Shown one piece after another: positions 1 to 4,613 of a DNA stretch of 5,387 nucleotides (position 1 is its first letter; each line of letters opens with the position of its first letter). Below the pieces are notes generated by a model, which had not been told where the DNA came from, searched no databases, and worked only from the letters and a program-made list of their open reading frames with translations. Made by a program: the position numbers and the translations under genes. Source of the stretch: a bacterium (GTDB lineage Bacteria > UBP18 > UBA7526); contig JAHIPW010000135.1 in the NCBI GenBank assembly GCA_018903055.1, positions 1-5,387 on the forward strand, read 5' to 3'.

Positions 1-989
1 AATCTTCCCCCGTCTTTACCGGAAAGAGGACTGGTGTTGTGGGATAAATTCATAGACATGGTAGGTTCATCGATCTTGATTGCCGGTAATCCTTTGGGTT
101 CATCAATGCAGGCCAGTGTCTCTCCAACTTCTACATCCTCAATACCGGCGATTGATATAATATCTCCTGCTATGGCTTCCTGGACTTCGATGCGGGTCAA
201 ACCAAGATACTTCATGATCTTGGTTACCTTGCTTTTAGAAACAGTGCCATCTCGTTTTACCAGAGCCACCGGATCCCCCGCCTGGATAGAACCATGAAAA
301 ATACGGCCAATGGCCATGCGGCCGACATATGAATCATAGTCAAGCATGGTTACTAACATCTGAAAAGGCAAATCAGGATTAGCGACCGGCGGCAATACTC
401 TACGTAAAATCGTTTCTAAAAGGGGCTTTATAGACTCTTTGGGGTCATCGATGTCAAGTACTGCATATCCGCATTTTGCCGAAGCATACACAATAGGAAA
501 ATCAAGCTGTTCGTTAGATGCATTTAGTTCGCAGAAAAGATCAAATGTCATGTTAGCGACTTCATCCGGTCGACAATTTTGGCGGTCAATTTTATTGATA
601 ACAAGAATGGGCTTCAAATGCAATTCCAGAGACTTTTTCAATACGAATTTCGTCTGGGGCATGGGACCCTCACAGGCATCAACAATAAGAAGTACGCCAT
701 CCACCATTCTAAGGATACGTTCTACCTCACTGCCAAAATCAGCATGCCCCGGCGTATCAACAATATTACACTGCACTCCTTTATAATTAAAGGAGGCATT
801 TTTTGAGAGAATGGTAATCCCCCTCTCCTTCTCCAGAGGGTTGGAATCCATGATCATTACTTCATTTTCTTTAAAGGTATAGGCTCCGGTATATTTGAGA
901 AGCGCATCAATAAGAGTTGTTTTTCCATGGTCGACGTGCGCTATAATAGCAAGATTCCGTACATCTTTTCTTCTCTTTTGATTCGCCAT
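1..989 (-). CDS. typA: TypA/BipA ribosome-associated translational GTPase, N-terminal 329 residues (runs off window)
   Basis: This is a GTPase of the EF-G/LepA superfamily that binds ribosomes and assists large-subunit assembly and stress or low-temperature growth (family knowledge). Reading down from ATG at 989, there are 329 codons without a stop, which is a little over half of the usual ~600 residues. Visible motifs are the P-loop AHVDHGKT (17-24), switch I MDSNPLEKERGIT (47-59), DTPGH (78-82), NKID (132-135) and SAK (170-172). The DSNPLEKERGITIL signature is typical of TypA rather than EF-G or LepA. The beta-barrel domain II spans about 208-295 (DYDSYVGRMAIGRI), and the start of domain III (DEPTMSMN) is near 307. 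The start is supported by upstream AAAGGGA about 10 nt away and by homologs starting just before the P-loop. It lies 70 bp downstream of the exonuclease on the same strand. No defect is visible in this part; the C-terminal half is outside the window. Confidence 0.96.
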   Translation of the reverse strand, partial: MANQKRRKDVRNLAIIAHVDHGKTTLIDALLKYTGAYTFKENEVMIMDSNPLEKERGITILSKNASFNYKGVQCNIVDTPGHADFGSEVERILRMVDGVLLIVDACEGPMPQTKFVLKKSLELHLKPILVINKIDRQNCRPDEVANMTFDLFCELNASNEQLDFPIVYASAKCGYAVLDIDDPKESIKPLLETILRRVLPPVANPDLPFQMLVTMLDYDSYVGRMAIGRIFHGSIQAGDPVALVKRDGTVSKSKVTKIMKYLGLTRIEVQEAIAGDIISIAGIEDVEVGETLACIDEPKGLPAIKIDEPTMSMNLSHNTSPLSGKDGGR

Positions 990-1023
990 GATTTTTTATT
1001 TCCCTTTTTTCGTATCGACTTAC

Positions 1024-1063
1024 TTCCTTATTTGCTTATCAACCTATTTACTTATTAACTTAT
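1024..1063. repeat. Tandem repeat, 8-bp period, five degenerate units (plus-strand consensus NNNCTTAT)
   Basis: Five consecutive octamers run without a gap: ttccttat, ttgcttat, caacctat, ttacttat, taacttat. The next eight bases (tttcgctt) begin the drift into the adjacent 7-bp array. The last unit contains the exonuclease stop codon (1060-1062), and the rest fills the gap before the typA start. The function is unknown. It could be simple slippage-derived sequence, or a spacer or leader element in an exonuclease-typA transcript. Confidence 0.7.
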
Positions 1064-1809
1064 TTTCGCTTGAAGCTTGCAGCCTGTAGCCTGTAGCTTG
1101 TGACCTGCAGCTTGGAGCCTGAAGCCTGCGGCTTGTAAAGATTGACAACTTTCAGAGAAGACCAGGCACTGCTTTTCATCTCCGAGCCTTCCTGCTGGAT
1201 TTTCTTATACAACTCCCGACCAATCCAGGCATCGGTGGCGGCATATTTTATCTGAGCCGGCGTCAGCGTGTCTTTAGCCCAGTTTGATTTGCGAGCAGTT
1301 TTTGGAATGCGGAATCCTAACACAACGGCGGATAGTCCTCGTAACCCGTGATTTTTCATGCCAATCTCTTTAGCCAGCTTCCCAAGATCGACAAATCCCG
1401 CTGGTTCGAATCGGGCCAGTTTTATTAGCTCGCTTATATCATAATCCAAAGAAACTCCCGCCTTGATGATGTTCGGATTGGCAAGGATTTCAAGGAGAGA
1501 TTTGGGCAAGCGGAGATGTTTCAGTTGAAAAACAAATACATCATTTTCGCCTGCTAGCTGCAAGAGCGCCGGCGGGTGATGTCTCCCTTTCTGGTAAGCG
1601 GGTTTTGTTTCTGTGTCGAAACCAAGAATAGTCTCTTTTTTTAACTGTTGGACAGCACTGGTGAGTTTCTCTTTGGAACGGATGACATGAACAGGCCCTT
1701 CATATCTTCTGATGGGATATTCCATTATTTCGTCTTTGGTCATCCTACGCCGTGTAAAATCACACTGCCGTCCAGGCTTTGGGCGGTTGCTCATTTCTTT
1801 CATGGCCAT
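1060..1809 (-). CDS. DEDDy-type 3'-5' exonuclease (RNase D-like) with a repeat-encoded C-terminal tail
   Basis: This is a single-domain exonuclease of the DnaQ/RNase D fold, predicted to remove 3' nucleotides from RNA or DNA using two metal ions. Numbered from ATG at 1809 (249 residues), the motifs are Exo I GFDTETKP with D65 and E67, Exo II GVSLDYDISEL with D124 probably catalytic, and Exo III YAATDAW with Y189 and D193. All DEDDy residues are present. The preceding YPIRRYEGPVHVI block is typical of the short family members that lack HRDC domains. I chose 1809 because GGAG (1818-1821) lies 8 nt upstream. ATGs at 1794 and 1743 are alternatives, and homologs begin near MTKDEIMEYPI at 1743. The conserved fold ends near LYKKIQQ. 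The last ~25 residues read as heptads (YKPQASG, SKLQVTS, YRLQAAS) encoded by the 7-bp DNA array, so they are probably a recent non-domain extension. The exact substrate is not predictable. Confidence 0.88.
   Translation of the reverse strand: MAMKEMSNRPKPGRQCDFTRRRMTKDEIMEYPIRRYEGPVHVIRSKEKLTSAVQQLKKETILGFDTETKPAYQKGRHHPPALLQLAGENDVFVFQLKHLRLPKSLLEILANPNIIKAGVSLDYDISELIKLARFEPAGFVDLGKLAKEIGMKNHGLRGLSAVVLGFRIPKTARKSNWAKDTLTPAQIKYAATDAWIGRELYKKIQQEGSEMKSSAWSSLKVVNLYKPQASGSKLQVTSYRLQAASFKRK
1068..1137. repeat. Tandem heptanucleotide array, ten degenerate units (plus-strand consensus GCYTGNA)
   Basis: Ten heptamers run back to back: gcttgaa, gcttgca, gcctgta, gcctgta, gcttgtg, acctgca, gcttgga, gcctgaa, gcctgcg, gcttgta. 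Positions 2, 4 and 5 of the unit (C, T, G) do not vary, and positions 6-7 are the loosest. The array lies inside the exonuclease reading frame. Because three 7-mers equal 21 nt, it is translated as a 7-residue peptide repeat. It abuts a separate 8-bp-period array on its low-coordinate side. Confidence 0.88.
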
Positions 1810-1872
1810 GTCAGGTTCTCCACGTCTCTGCATCATTGCTTGAGATAACAACACTTACTTTCAATGAGACTT

Positions 1873-1906
1873 GCAGTTTTTCAAACCGAAGGCGAAGAAA
1901 AACTGC
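1873..1906. repeat. Inverted repeat (10-bp arms), hairpin 1 of the hairpin-rich spacer
   Basis: The arms gcagtttttc (1873-1882) and gaaaaactgc (1897-1906) are perfect complements around a 14-nt loop containing ccgaagg and gcgaag. No U-tract follows on either strand that would clearly make it an intrinsic terminator. It lies about 65 bp upstream of the exonuclease start, so it would sit in that gene's leader if transcription came from further upstream. Confidence 0.7.
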
Positions 1907-1930
1907 TTAGTCGAATTGATCCCGCAGCTT

Positions 1931-1961
1931 AAGCTAAAATTATCGAAGAGAATTTTAGCTT
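1931..1961. repeat. Inverted repeat (11-bp arms), hairpin 2 of the hairpin-rich spacer
   Basis: The arms aagctaaaatt (1931-1941) and aattttagctt (1951-1961) are perfectly complementary around the 9-nt loop atcgaagag. An outer pair, gcttaa (1927-1932) and ttaagc (1965-1970), could extend or compete with the stem. The loop again carries cgaag, as in the neighbouring hairpin. The arms are AT-rich and no terminator-like T-run follows. Confidence 0.7.
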
Positions 1962-2060
1962 GTGTTAAGCAAGGGATATTCATTTTCCCCGCCCTGTGAT
2001 GAACGAAGTGAATTTTACGGGGGAGGGTTTTGTCACAAGTCAAGACCTGACCCTCTTTAT

Positions 2061-2132
2061 CTAAAGCAAATACCGTCTGCCACCCCAACTTGAGGTCACA
2101 AATTGTGACCTCAAGATTGAAAACTCCTCTTT
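2061..2132 (-). pseudogene. Remnant of an ORF6N-domain (KilA-N/antirepressor-type) gene
   Basis: In one frame, from 2132 to the TAG at 2061-2063, the sequence reads KEEFSIL, RSQFVTSS, WGGRRYLL. This matches the conserved centre of the ORF6N DNA-binding domain, found in phage and mobile-element antirepressor-like proteins, where the usual wording is LRSQ.VTSSWGGRRYLPYAFTEQG. Only about 23 residues survive of a family that is normally 150-300 long. An in-frame TGA stands immediately upstream (2135-2133), next to an ACTGAAAA-GAGGAG stretch that would read T-E-K-E-E with one added base. The expected PYAFTEQG block is replaced by a stop; shifting frame gives only a weak A-L-D-K-E-G echo. The gene is therefore dead, or the fragment has another use. 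Much of the coding stretch is a perfect DNA palindrome (2089-2115). Confidence 0.75.
2089..2115. repeat. Perfect palindrome, 13-bp arms with a single central base
   Basis: The arm cttgaggtcacaa (2089-2101) is followed by one base and then the exact reverse complement ttgtgacctcaag (2103-2115). It is the codon run for L-R-S-Q-F-V-T-S in the ORF6N remnant, so the symmetry arises from protein-coding sequence. It lies 41 bp below the lysine-rich gene's stop codon. No T-run follows on the minus strand (AGTTGGGG follows), so a simple intrinsic terminator is not supported. Confidence 0.9.
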
Positions 2133-2155
2133 TCAGTTATTGGTTCCACAAATAA

Positions 2156-2245
2156 TTATTTGCAGGAACTTGAACAACCTGATCTTTTCTTATCTGTTTT
2201 TTTCTTCTTTTTTGCTGGTTTCTTCTTTGCTTTCTTTTTAGCCAT
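2156..2245 (-). CDS. Tiny lysine-rich basic peptide (29 residues) with a C-terminal Cys pair
   Basis: The product begins MAKKKAKKKPAKKKKK, continues TDKKR and ends SGCSSSCK before TAA at 2158-2156. More than half of the residues are Lys or Arg. The AKKK/PAKKK composition resembles histone H1-like or ribosomal-protein-like basic tails, while CSSSC could bind metal or form a disulfide. The case for a real gene is the ribosome binding site: AGGAGGTGA (2252-2260) places AGGAGG 9 nt from this ATG. A second ATG at 2251 adds two residues (MK) but is too close to the Shine-Dalgarno. The peptide is not recognised as a named family, and a nucleic-acid-binding role is inference from charge alone. It follows the methyltransferase scrap by about 50 bp on the same strand. 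It could also be the start of a longer gene cut short by the ORF6N remnant, though no frameshift partner is seen. Confidence 0.6.
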   Translation of the reverse strand: MAKKKAKKKPAKKKKKTDKKRSGCSSSCK

Positions 2246-2292
2246 TTTCATTCACCTCCTTTTTCTATCATTTCTTCGACTTTTTTCCGGTT

Positions 2293-2397
2293 TTAATGCC
2301 ATTTTATACTTTCTCCATATTTCCTTACATTTTCCTTTTCCTCGGGCTTGCGAAAAATAAAGAGATGCTCATGCATAATAAGAAGGAAGTTGTTGAC
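2293..2397 (-). pseudogene. C-terminal scrap resembling a site-specific DNA methyltransferase (N6_N4_Mtase type)
   Basis: After an in-frame TAA at 2400-2398, an open stretch reads VNNFLLIMHEHLFIFRKPEE and then KENVRKYGESIKWH before TAA at 2295-2293. The HEHLFIFRKP block followed by a charged KY..S.KW end resembles the extreme C-terminus of N6-adenine/N4-cytosine methyltransferases (Pfam N6_N4_Mtase), where H-E-Y/H-hydrophobic-F-RKP is common. No catalytic DPPY or FxGxG motif is present, so the piece cannot methylate DNA. An internal ATG at 2376 lacks a convincing ribosome binding site. It starts 19 bp after the 85-residue gene, with the join somewhere in the AT-rich sequence 2398-2415. The recognition rests on one short block and is moderate. 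It is not the missing part of the Dam-like gene, because the order and family type differ. Confidence 0.55.
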
Positions 2398-2415
2398 TTA
2401 ACTTAAATAAACCAT

Positions 2416-2673
2416 TTATCTTAAATCAGATAAATGATAAAATGTCTTCGTTTTTTCATAATCCGCAGACAATTCATATGAAAATACCTCATCAAAAGAT
2501 GTATCAATCAAATAACTACTTTCTTTCAACAGTTGTTGAAATGCTTCTTTAGAATTTCTACCTTTAGCAAAACCAATTACCTGAAGATTTTCAATATCAG
2601 GTTCGATAGATTCCGATTTAGGTTGGAAAGTATTACCTTCTAGAGTTAAAAATATGTAGCATTTAATTTTCAT
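2416..2673 (-). CDS. Hypothetical 85-residue protein downstream of the restriction endonuclease
   Basis: I do not recognise this gene. It begins MKIKCYIFLTLEGNTF and contains SIEPDIENLQVIGFAKG at residues 25-41, then an amphipathic helix (SKEAFQQLLKESSYLI) and FDEVFSYELSADYEKTK. It looks like a small soluble alpha/beta protein with no signal peptide or membrane segment. Start choice: ATG at 2673 has AAGG (2683-2686) with a 9-nt spacer, whereas an upstream TTG at 2682 would sit almost on that site. The Shine-Dalgarno overlaps the TAA stop of the endonuclease gene (2685-2687), so the two are translationally linked and probably cotranscribed. That position hints at an accessory role in the restriction-modification locus, but no motif proves it. 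The sequence has gene-like composition and no defects. Confidence 0.75.
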   Translation of the reverse strand: MKIKCYIFLTLEGNTFQPKSESIEPDIENLQVIGFAKGRNSKEAFQQLLKESSYLIDTSFDEVFSYELSADYEKTKTFYHLSDLR

Positions 2674-2684
2674 ATCCGGCAACC

Positions 2685-3431
2685 TTACCTAAATTTATTC
2701 CAATGTCTGAACTGCTTAAATTGGAAAGGATTTGAAAAATAGTTTTCTACGTATTCATAATTAAAGAAGTGAACCCTTCTTTTCAGGTCTTTGTAAATAC
2801 TCAGGCCCATAATAGAACGAAATTGAGCAAATTTTTCTTTATGTGAAACTACCACCATGTCTGTATTGAAATCAGTTAATTCATAGAATTTTATTAAAGA
2901 ATTTTTGAAGTTAGTTGAATTTTCTACCTCAAAGACAGTACCAGGAAAACCACGTTCATTCATCCAGATAACGTCAATGCTTTTAATGGTATTAATAACC
3001 CGGTCATAAGTAAAAGATGGAAGTTTTTCCAGAGTTATCACGTCTTTTAACTGTTTATTGAGGTAGGGTCTATTTTTGTCTTGTGCGGGAATATAGACTC
3101 CATAATTACGGAAAGTCCCAATCTCTGCCAAAATTCCTTGATAGTAATAGTGGGTGTATTTTTGTTCTTCTTGCAATGGCGCCTTGGATTCCGCAATCAT
3201 TTCCAGAATATTAGCTGGCAACTTATTCTTACAACTTTTTAAAGCCCATAGTCCAGGTCTTATTTTAAAGAAAAATCTGGAATCCTGGACAATTCTTCGT
3301 ATGGAAGCAAAAGGAGTCTTTGTTTTCCATACGGCCCCAGGAACTTCCAAGACATTGTCATTGAGATATTTAAGTGTTGCATACCCGTCGTTTTCTTCCA
3401 TAACTTTTATGACAGATTCATACTGTTTCAT
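2685..3431 (-). CDS. Restriction endonuclease-like protein: N-terminal winged helix plus PD-(D/E)XK-like C-terminal domain
   Basis: This 248-residue protein probably cleaves DNA as the restriction partner of the adjacent Dam-type methylase. Residues ~1-65 form a winged-helix module (YATLKYLNDNVL, then TPFASIRRIVQDSRFFFKIR and PGLWAL) like the HARE-HTH domains found in restriction enzymes. The C-terminal half holds a likely PD-(D/E)XK-type core: E103 in QGILAEIG, D153 in IDVIWMNERG, and E168/E170 in TVFEVENST. The last is an E-x-E variant of the usual E-x-K, followed by the helix FKNSLIKFYEL. ATG at 3431 was chosen because GGAG (3439-3442) is 7 nt upstream. The frame stays open to 3488, but those upstream codons are out-of-frame methylase sequence. 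No frameshift or stop is seen, so the gene looks translatable although its methylase is destroyed. The 85-residue gene follows, its Shine-Dalgarno overlapping this stop. Cleavage specificity cannot be read from the sequence. Confidence 0.75.
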   Translation of the reverse strand: MKQYESVIKVMEENDGYATLKYLNDNVLEVPGAVWKTKTPFASIRRIVQDSRFFFKIRPGLWALKSCKNKLPANILEMIAESKAPLQEEQKYTHYYYQGILAEIGTFRNYGVYIPAQDKNRPYLNKQLKDVITLEKLPSFTYDRVINTIKSIDVIWMNERGFPGTVFEVENSTNFKNSLIKFYELTDFNTDMVVVSHKEKFAQFRSIMGLSIYKDLKRRVHFFNYEYVENYFSNPFQFKQFRHWNKFR

Positions 3432-3639
3432 CCAATTTCTCCTTAAGGAAATAGGGGTCACCAACAAAGGGTTCAACATATCGGTCAATGATCTGATTGT
3501 TTTTTATATTTACTGGCAGTCTTCGAGCAAGTTCATCTAAAATCTGGGTTTTGCCTCCAGCCCATTTGACAAAAGGTTTTGCATTAATCTTATTTTTATT
3601 TTTATATTGTTTGTATTTTGATTTTTTGCGTTTAGCCAT
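3418..3639 (-). pseudogene. Truncated Dam-type DNA adenine methylase (N-terminal ~60 residues only)
   Basis: The intact family (D12/Dam class, ~270-290 residues) transfers a methyl group from S-adenosylmethionine to adenine N6. This frame has a Lys-rich leader (residues 1-20), then KPFVKWAGGKTQILDELARR (21-40), the SAM-binding motif of Dam enzymes, and YVEPFVG (54-60). In intact members YVEPFVGG is followed by GA(V/L)FF and some 200 more residues ending after the catalytic DPPY. Here G60 is followed by DPYFLKEKLDETV and a stop, and that stretch already overlaps the endonuclease Shine-Dalgarno and start. An internal deletion has evidently fused the N-terminus to the gene's last bases near 3458. 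The start is good: GAGGAG (3646-3651) lies 6 nt upstream of ATG 3639. The product cannot methylate DNA because DPPY is gone. The reading frame overlaps the endonuclease by 14 nt. Confidence 0.85.
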
Positions 3640-3661
3640 TTCAAACTCCTCTCACAATGAT

Positions 3662-3711
3662 TGGTTACGAATGGTTACGAAGCGGTTACTAACAGTTACG
3701 AGTAGTTGCTA
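3662..3711. repeat. Tandem repeat, 10-bp period, five degenerate units upstream of the methylase remnant
   Basis: The units are tggttacgaa, tggttacgaa (identical), gcggttacta, acagttacga and gtagttgcta, sharing the core GTTAC(G/T)A. They lie in the leader between the putative promoter (3761-3769) and the methylase ribosome binding site (3646-3651). A 10-bp spacing puts equivalent bases on nearly the same face of the helix, as in arrays of operator or iteron half-sites. Plain slippage repeat is the simpler alternative. Confidence 0.75.
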
Positions 3712-3760
3712 GTAATAGAAGGGACAGGTATATGTTTTTTGACCTCAATTTCTACTTAAA

Positions 3761-3769
3761 ATTTTAGCA
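3761..3769 (-). promoter_or_regulatory. Possible extended -10 promoter for the restriction-modification locus
   Basis: On the minus strand, TGCTAAAAT reads as an extended -10 (TG-N-TAAAAT) about 120 nt upstream of the methylase ATG. No good -35 is seen at 16-18 nt, only T-rich sequence, which is tolerable for an extended -10. The surrounding AT-rich DNA makes chance matches likely, so this is tentative. If real, the transcript leader would carry the 10-bp repeat array. Confidence 0.35.
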
Positions 3770-3824
3770 TATTTTGGAAAAACACAAAACTATACGAACT
3801 ATCGGGCAAAAACGGAAGTTAAAC

Positions 3825-3844
3825 AAAACACGAAACAACACGAA
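3825..3844. repeat. Direct repeat, two 10-bp units ending in CACGAA
   Basis: The units aaaacacgaa (3825-3834) and acaacacgaa (3835-3844) match at eight of ten positions and have the same 10-bp period and ACGAA ending as the array at 3662-3681. They lie just past the toxin stop codon, in the 209-bp gap before the methylase remnant. The rest of that gap (3722-3824) holds only the putative -10 and AT-rich sequence. Confidence 0.5.
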
Positions 3845-3848
3845 TTCT

Positions 3849-4613
3849 CTAAAGTTGTTTTTTTAAGTATGAAAGGGCTTTGGACTTTAGGTCTTTAATG
3901 AACGGTCTATAGTTCTTGGGTAAGAATTTATTTAGATCGTGAAAAATTTTCTTCTCGTCCATATTCTTTATCTTCTTTAATAGTTTGTCGGGCTCTATAC
4001 TTTCTTTATAAAATTTCATCTTTTTCTCCACTATCTCCCACTTCAGGGGCACTTCTTTACTCATTAAAAACCAGAGATCGAAGATGTCCCTTCCCTTAGC
4101 ACGCTTAGCCAGGGCCCTTATCTTCTCAGCCATTATCTCCTCCATACTCAGATGGGTTACTACGGGGTAGGGGCTAATGGGGAATAGGGTCTCTATGGGG
4201 CTGGAGACCCGGGTTAAGGGCTTTTCCCTGGTCGATATCTCTAAATGAACATTTAAAGCCTGGTCAACGATATCTGCCTTATGCCATAGGCGGGTAGTGA
4301 TACTATTCTTCTTAATCTCTAACTTGTCCATAGCGCAATTTACTATCTCACCCCGCGAGGCCTTAACCGCATCCTTCAATAACTTTTTTAATTTAGAGGG
4401 GGGAAGTAAACTGGTGAAGTCCAAGTCCTCTGAAAACCGGAAAGAATTAGAGAGAAATCTTATTGCCGTTCCTCCTTTAAAGAATAGGTCTTCGCTTCCC
4501 CTCATATTATAAATCTTCGATAGAAATACCAACTGGACGTATTCCCGGATAATAGAAACTTGGTCGATCTGCCAGCGTTGGGAGAGTTGAGATACTTGTT
4601 CAGTGCTAATCAT
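3849..4613 (-). CDS. abiEii: AbiEii/AbiGii-family nucleotidyltransferase toxin
   Basis: This is the toxin of a type IV toxin-antitoxin / abortive-infection pair. It is a DNA polymerase beta-fold nucleotidyltransferase; relatives add nucleotides to tRNA 3' ends or otherwise arrest growth, limiting phage spread (family knowledge). The protein has 254 residues. Motif I is complete: FFKGGTAIRF (44-53) followed by RFSEDLDF (59-66), with the metal-binding D63 and D65. NVHLEIS (121-127) supplies the next acidic strand. SMEEIMAEKIRALAKRAKGR (156-175) and GRDIFDLW (174-181) are the AbiEii-type E-x(3)-K and RD-x(2)-D motifs. No stop or frameshift is seen, so it should be active. The start ATG overlaps the antitoxin stop as ATGA (4610-4613), implying coupled translation. 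The C-terminal ~60 residues are Lys-rich helices. The gene is followed by repeat-bearing intergenic DNA and no clear terminator. Confidence 0.93.
   Translation of the reverse strand: MISTEQVSQLSQRWQIDQVSIIREYVQLVFLSKIYNMRGSEDLFFKGGTAIRFLSNSFRFSEDLDFTSLLPPSKLKKLLKDAVKASRGEIVNCAMDKLEIKKNSITTRLWHKADIVDQALNVHLEISTREKPLTRVSSPIETLFPISPYPVVTHLSMEEIMAEKIRALAKRAKGRDIFDLWFLMSKEVPLKWEIVEKKMKFYKESIEPDKLLKKIKNMDEKKIFHDLNKFLPKNYRPFIKDLKSKALSYLKKQL

Larger units (their letters stand above)
1855..2060. other. Spacer without a supportable gene: hairpin-rich, probably decayed or repeat-derived DNA
   Basis: This ~200-bp stretch separates the exonuclease from the ORF6N remnant. It holds the two inverted repeats listed separately and a C-rich/G-rich stretch (1986-1994 ccccgccct and 2018-2026 gggggaggg) around gaacgaagtgaa. 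A 75-codon open frame crosses it on the minus strand (2088-1861), but it shows no domain, no convincing ribosome binding site and no gene-like composition. Its first part is an out-of-frame reading of the ORF6N scrap. Low-complexity arms and the recurrent cgaag loop word suggest a dispersed intergenic element, but copies elsewhere cannot be checked here. Confidence 0.5.

Noticed and set aside
34-806. Several plus-strand open frames
   Set aside because: They lie opposite typA, whose minus-strand frame is continuous and carries all GTPase motifs.
1068-1137. CRISPR-like array
   Set aside because: The units are 7 bp and contiguous with no spacers, so this is a simple tandem repeat.
1861-2088. 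75-codon minus-strand open frame
   Set aside because: It begins as an out-of-frame reading of the ORF6N remnant, crosses two hairpins, lacks a convincing ribosome binding site and shows no domain.
2089-2115. Intrinsic terminator for the Lys-rich gene, or a CRP site
   Set aside because: No T-run follows on the minus strand. The TCACA/TGTGA order is inverted relative to a CRP site and the spacing is 3 rather than 6.
2160-2360. Plus-strand frame rich in Phe and Leu that looks like a membrane peptide
   Set aside because: It is the antisense of the Lys-rich peptide (AAA/AAG codons read as TTT/CTT) and of the methyltransferase scrap, and has no ribosome binding site.
2393-2421. Plus-strand TTGACT followed 17 nt later by TTATCT, a promoter-like pair
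   Set aside because: The -10 match is poor and no plus-strand gene lies downstream.
3432-3488. Longer endonuclease start at 3488
   Set aside because: The upstream codons are the methylase remnant read in another frame, and the start at 3431 has GGAG at 7 nt.
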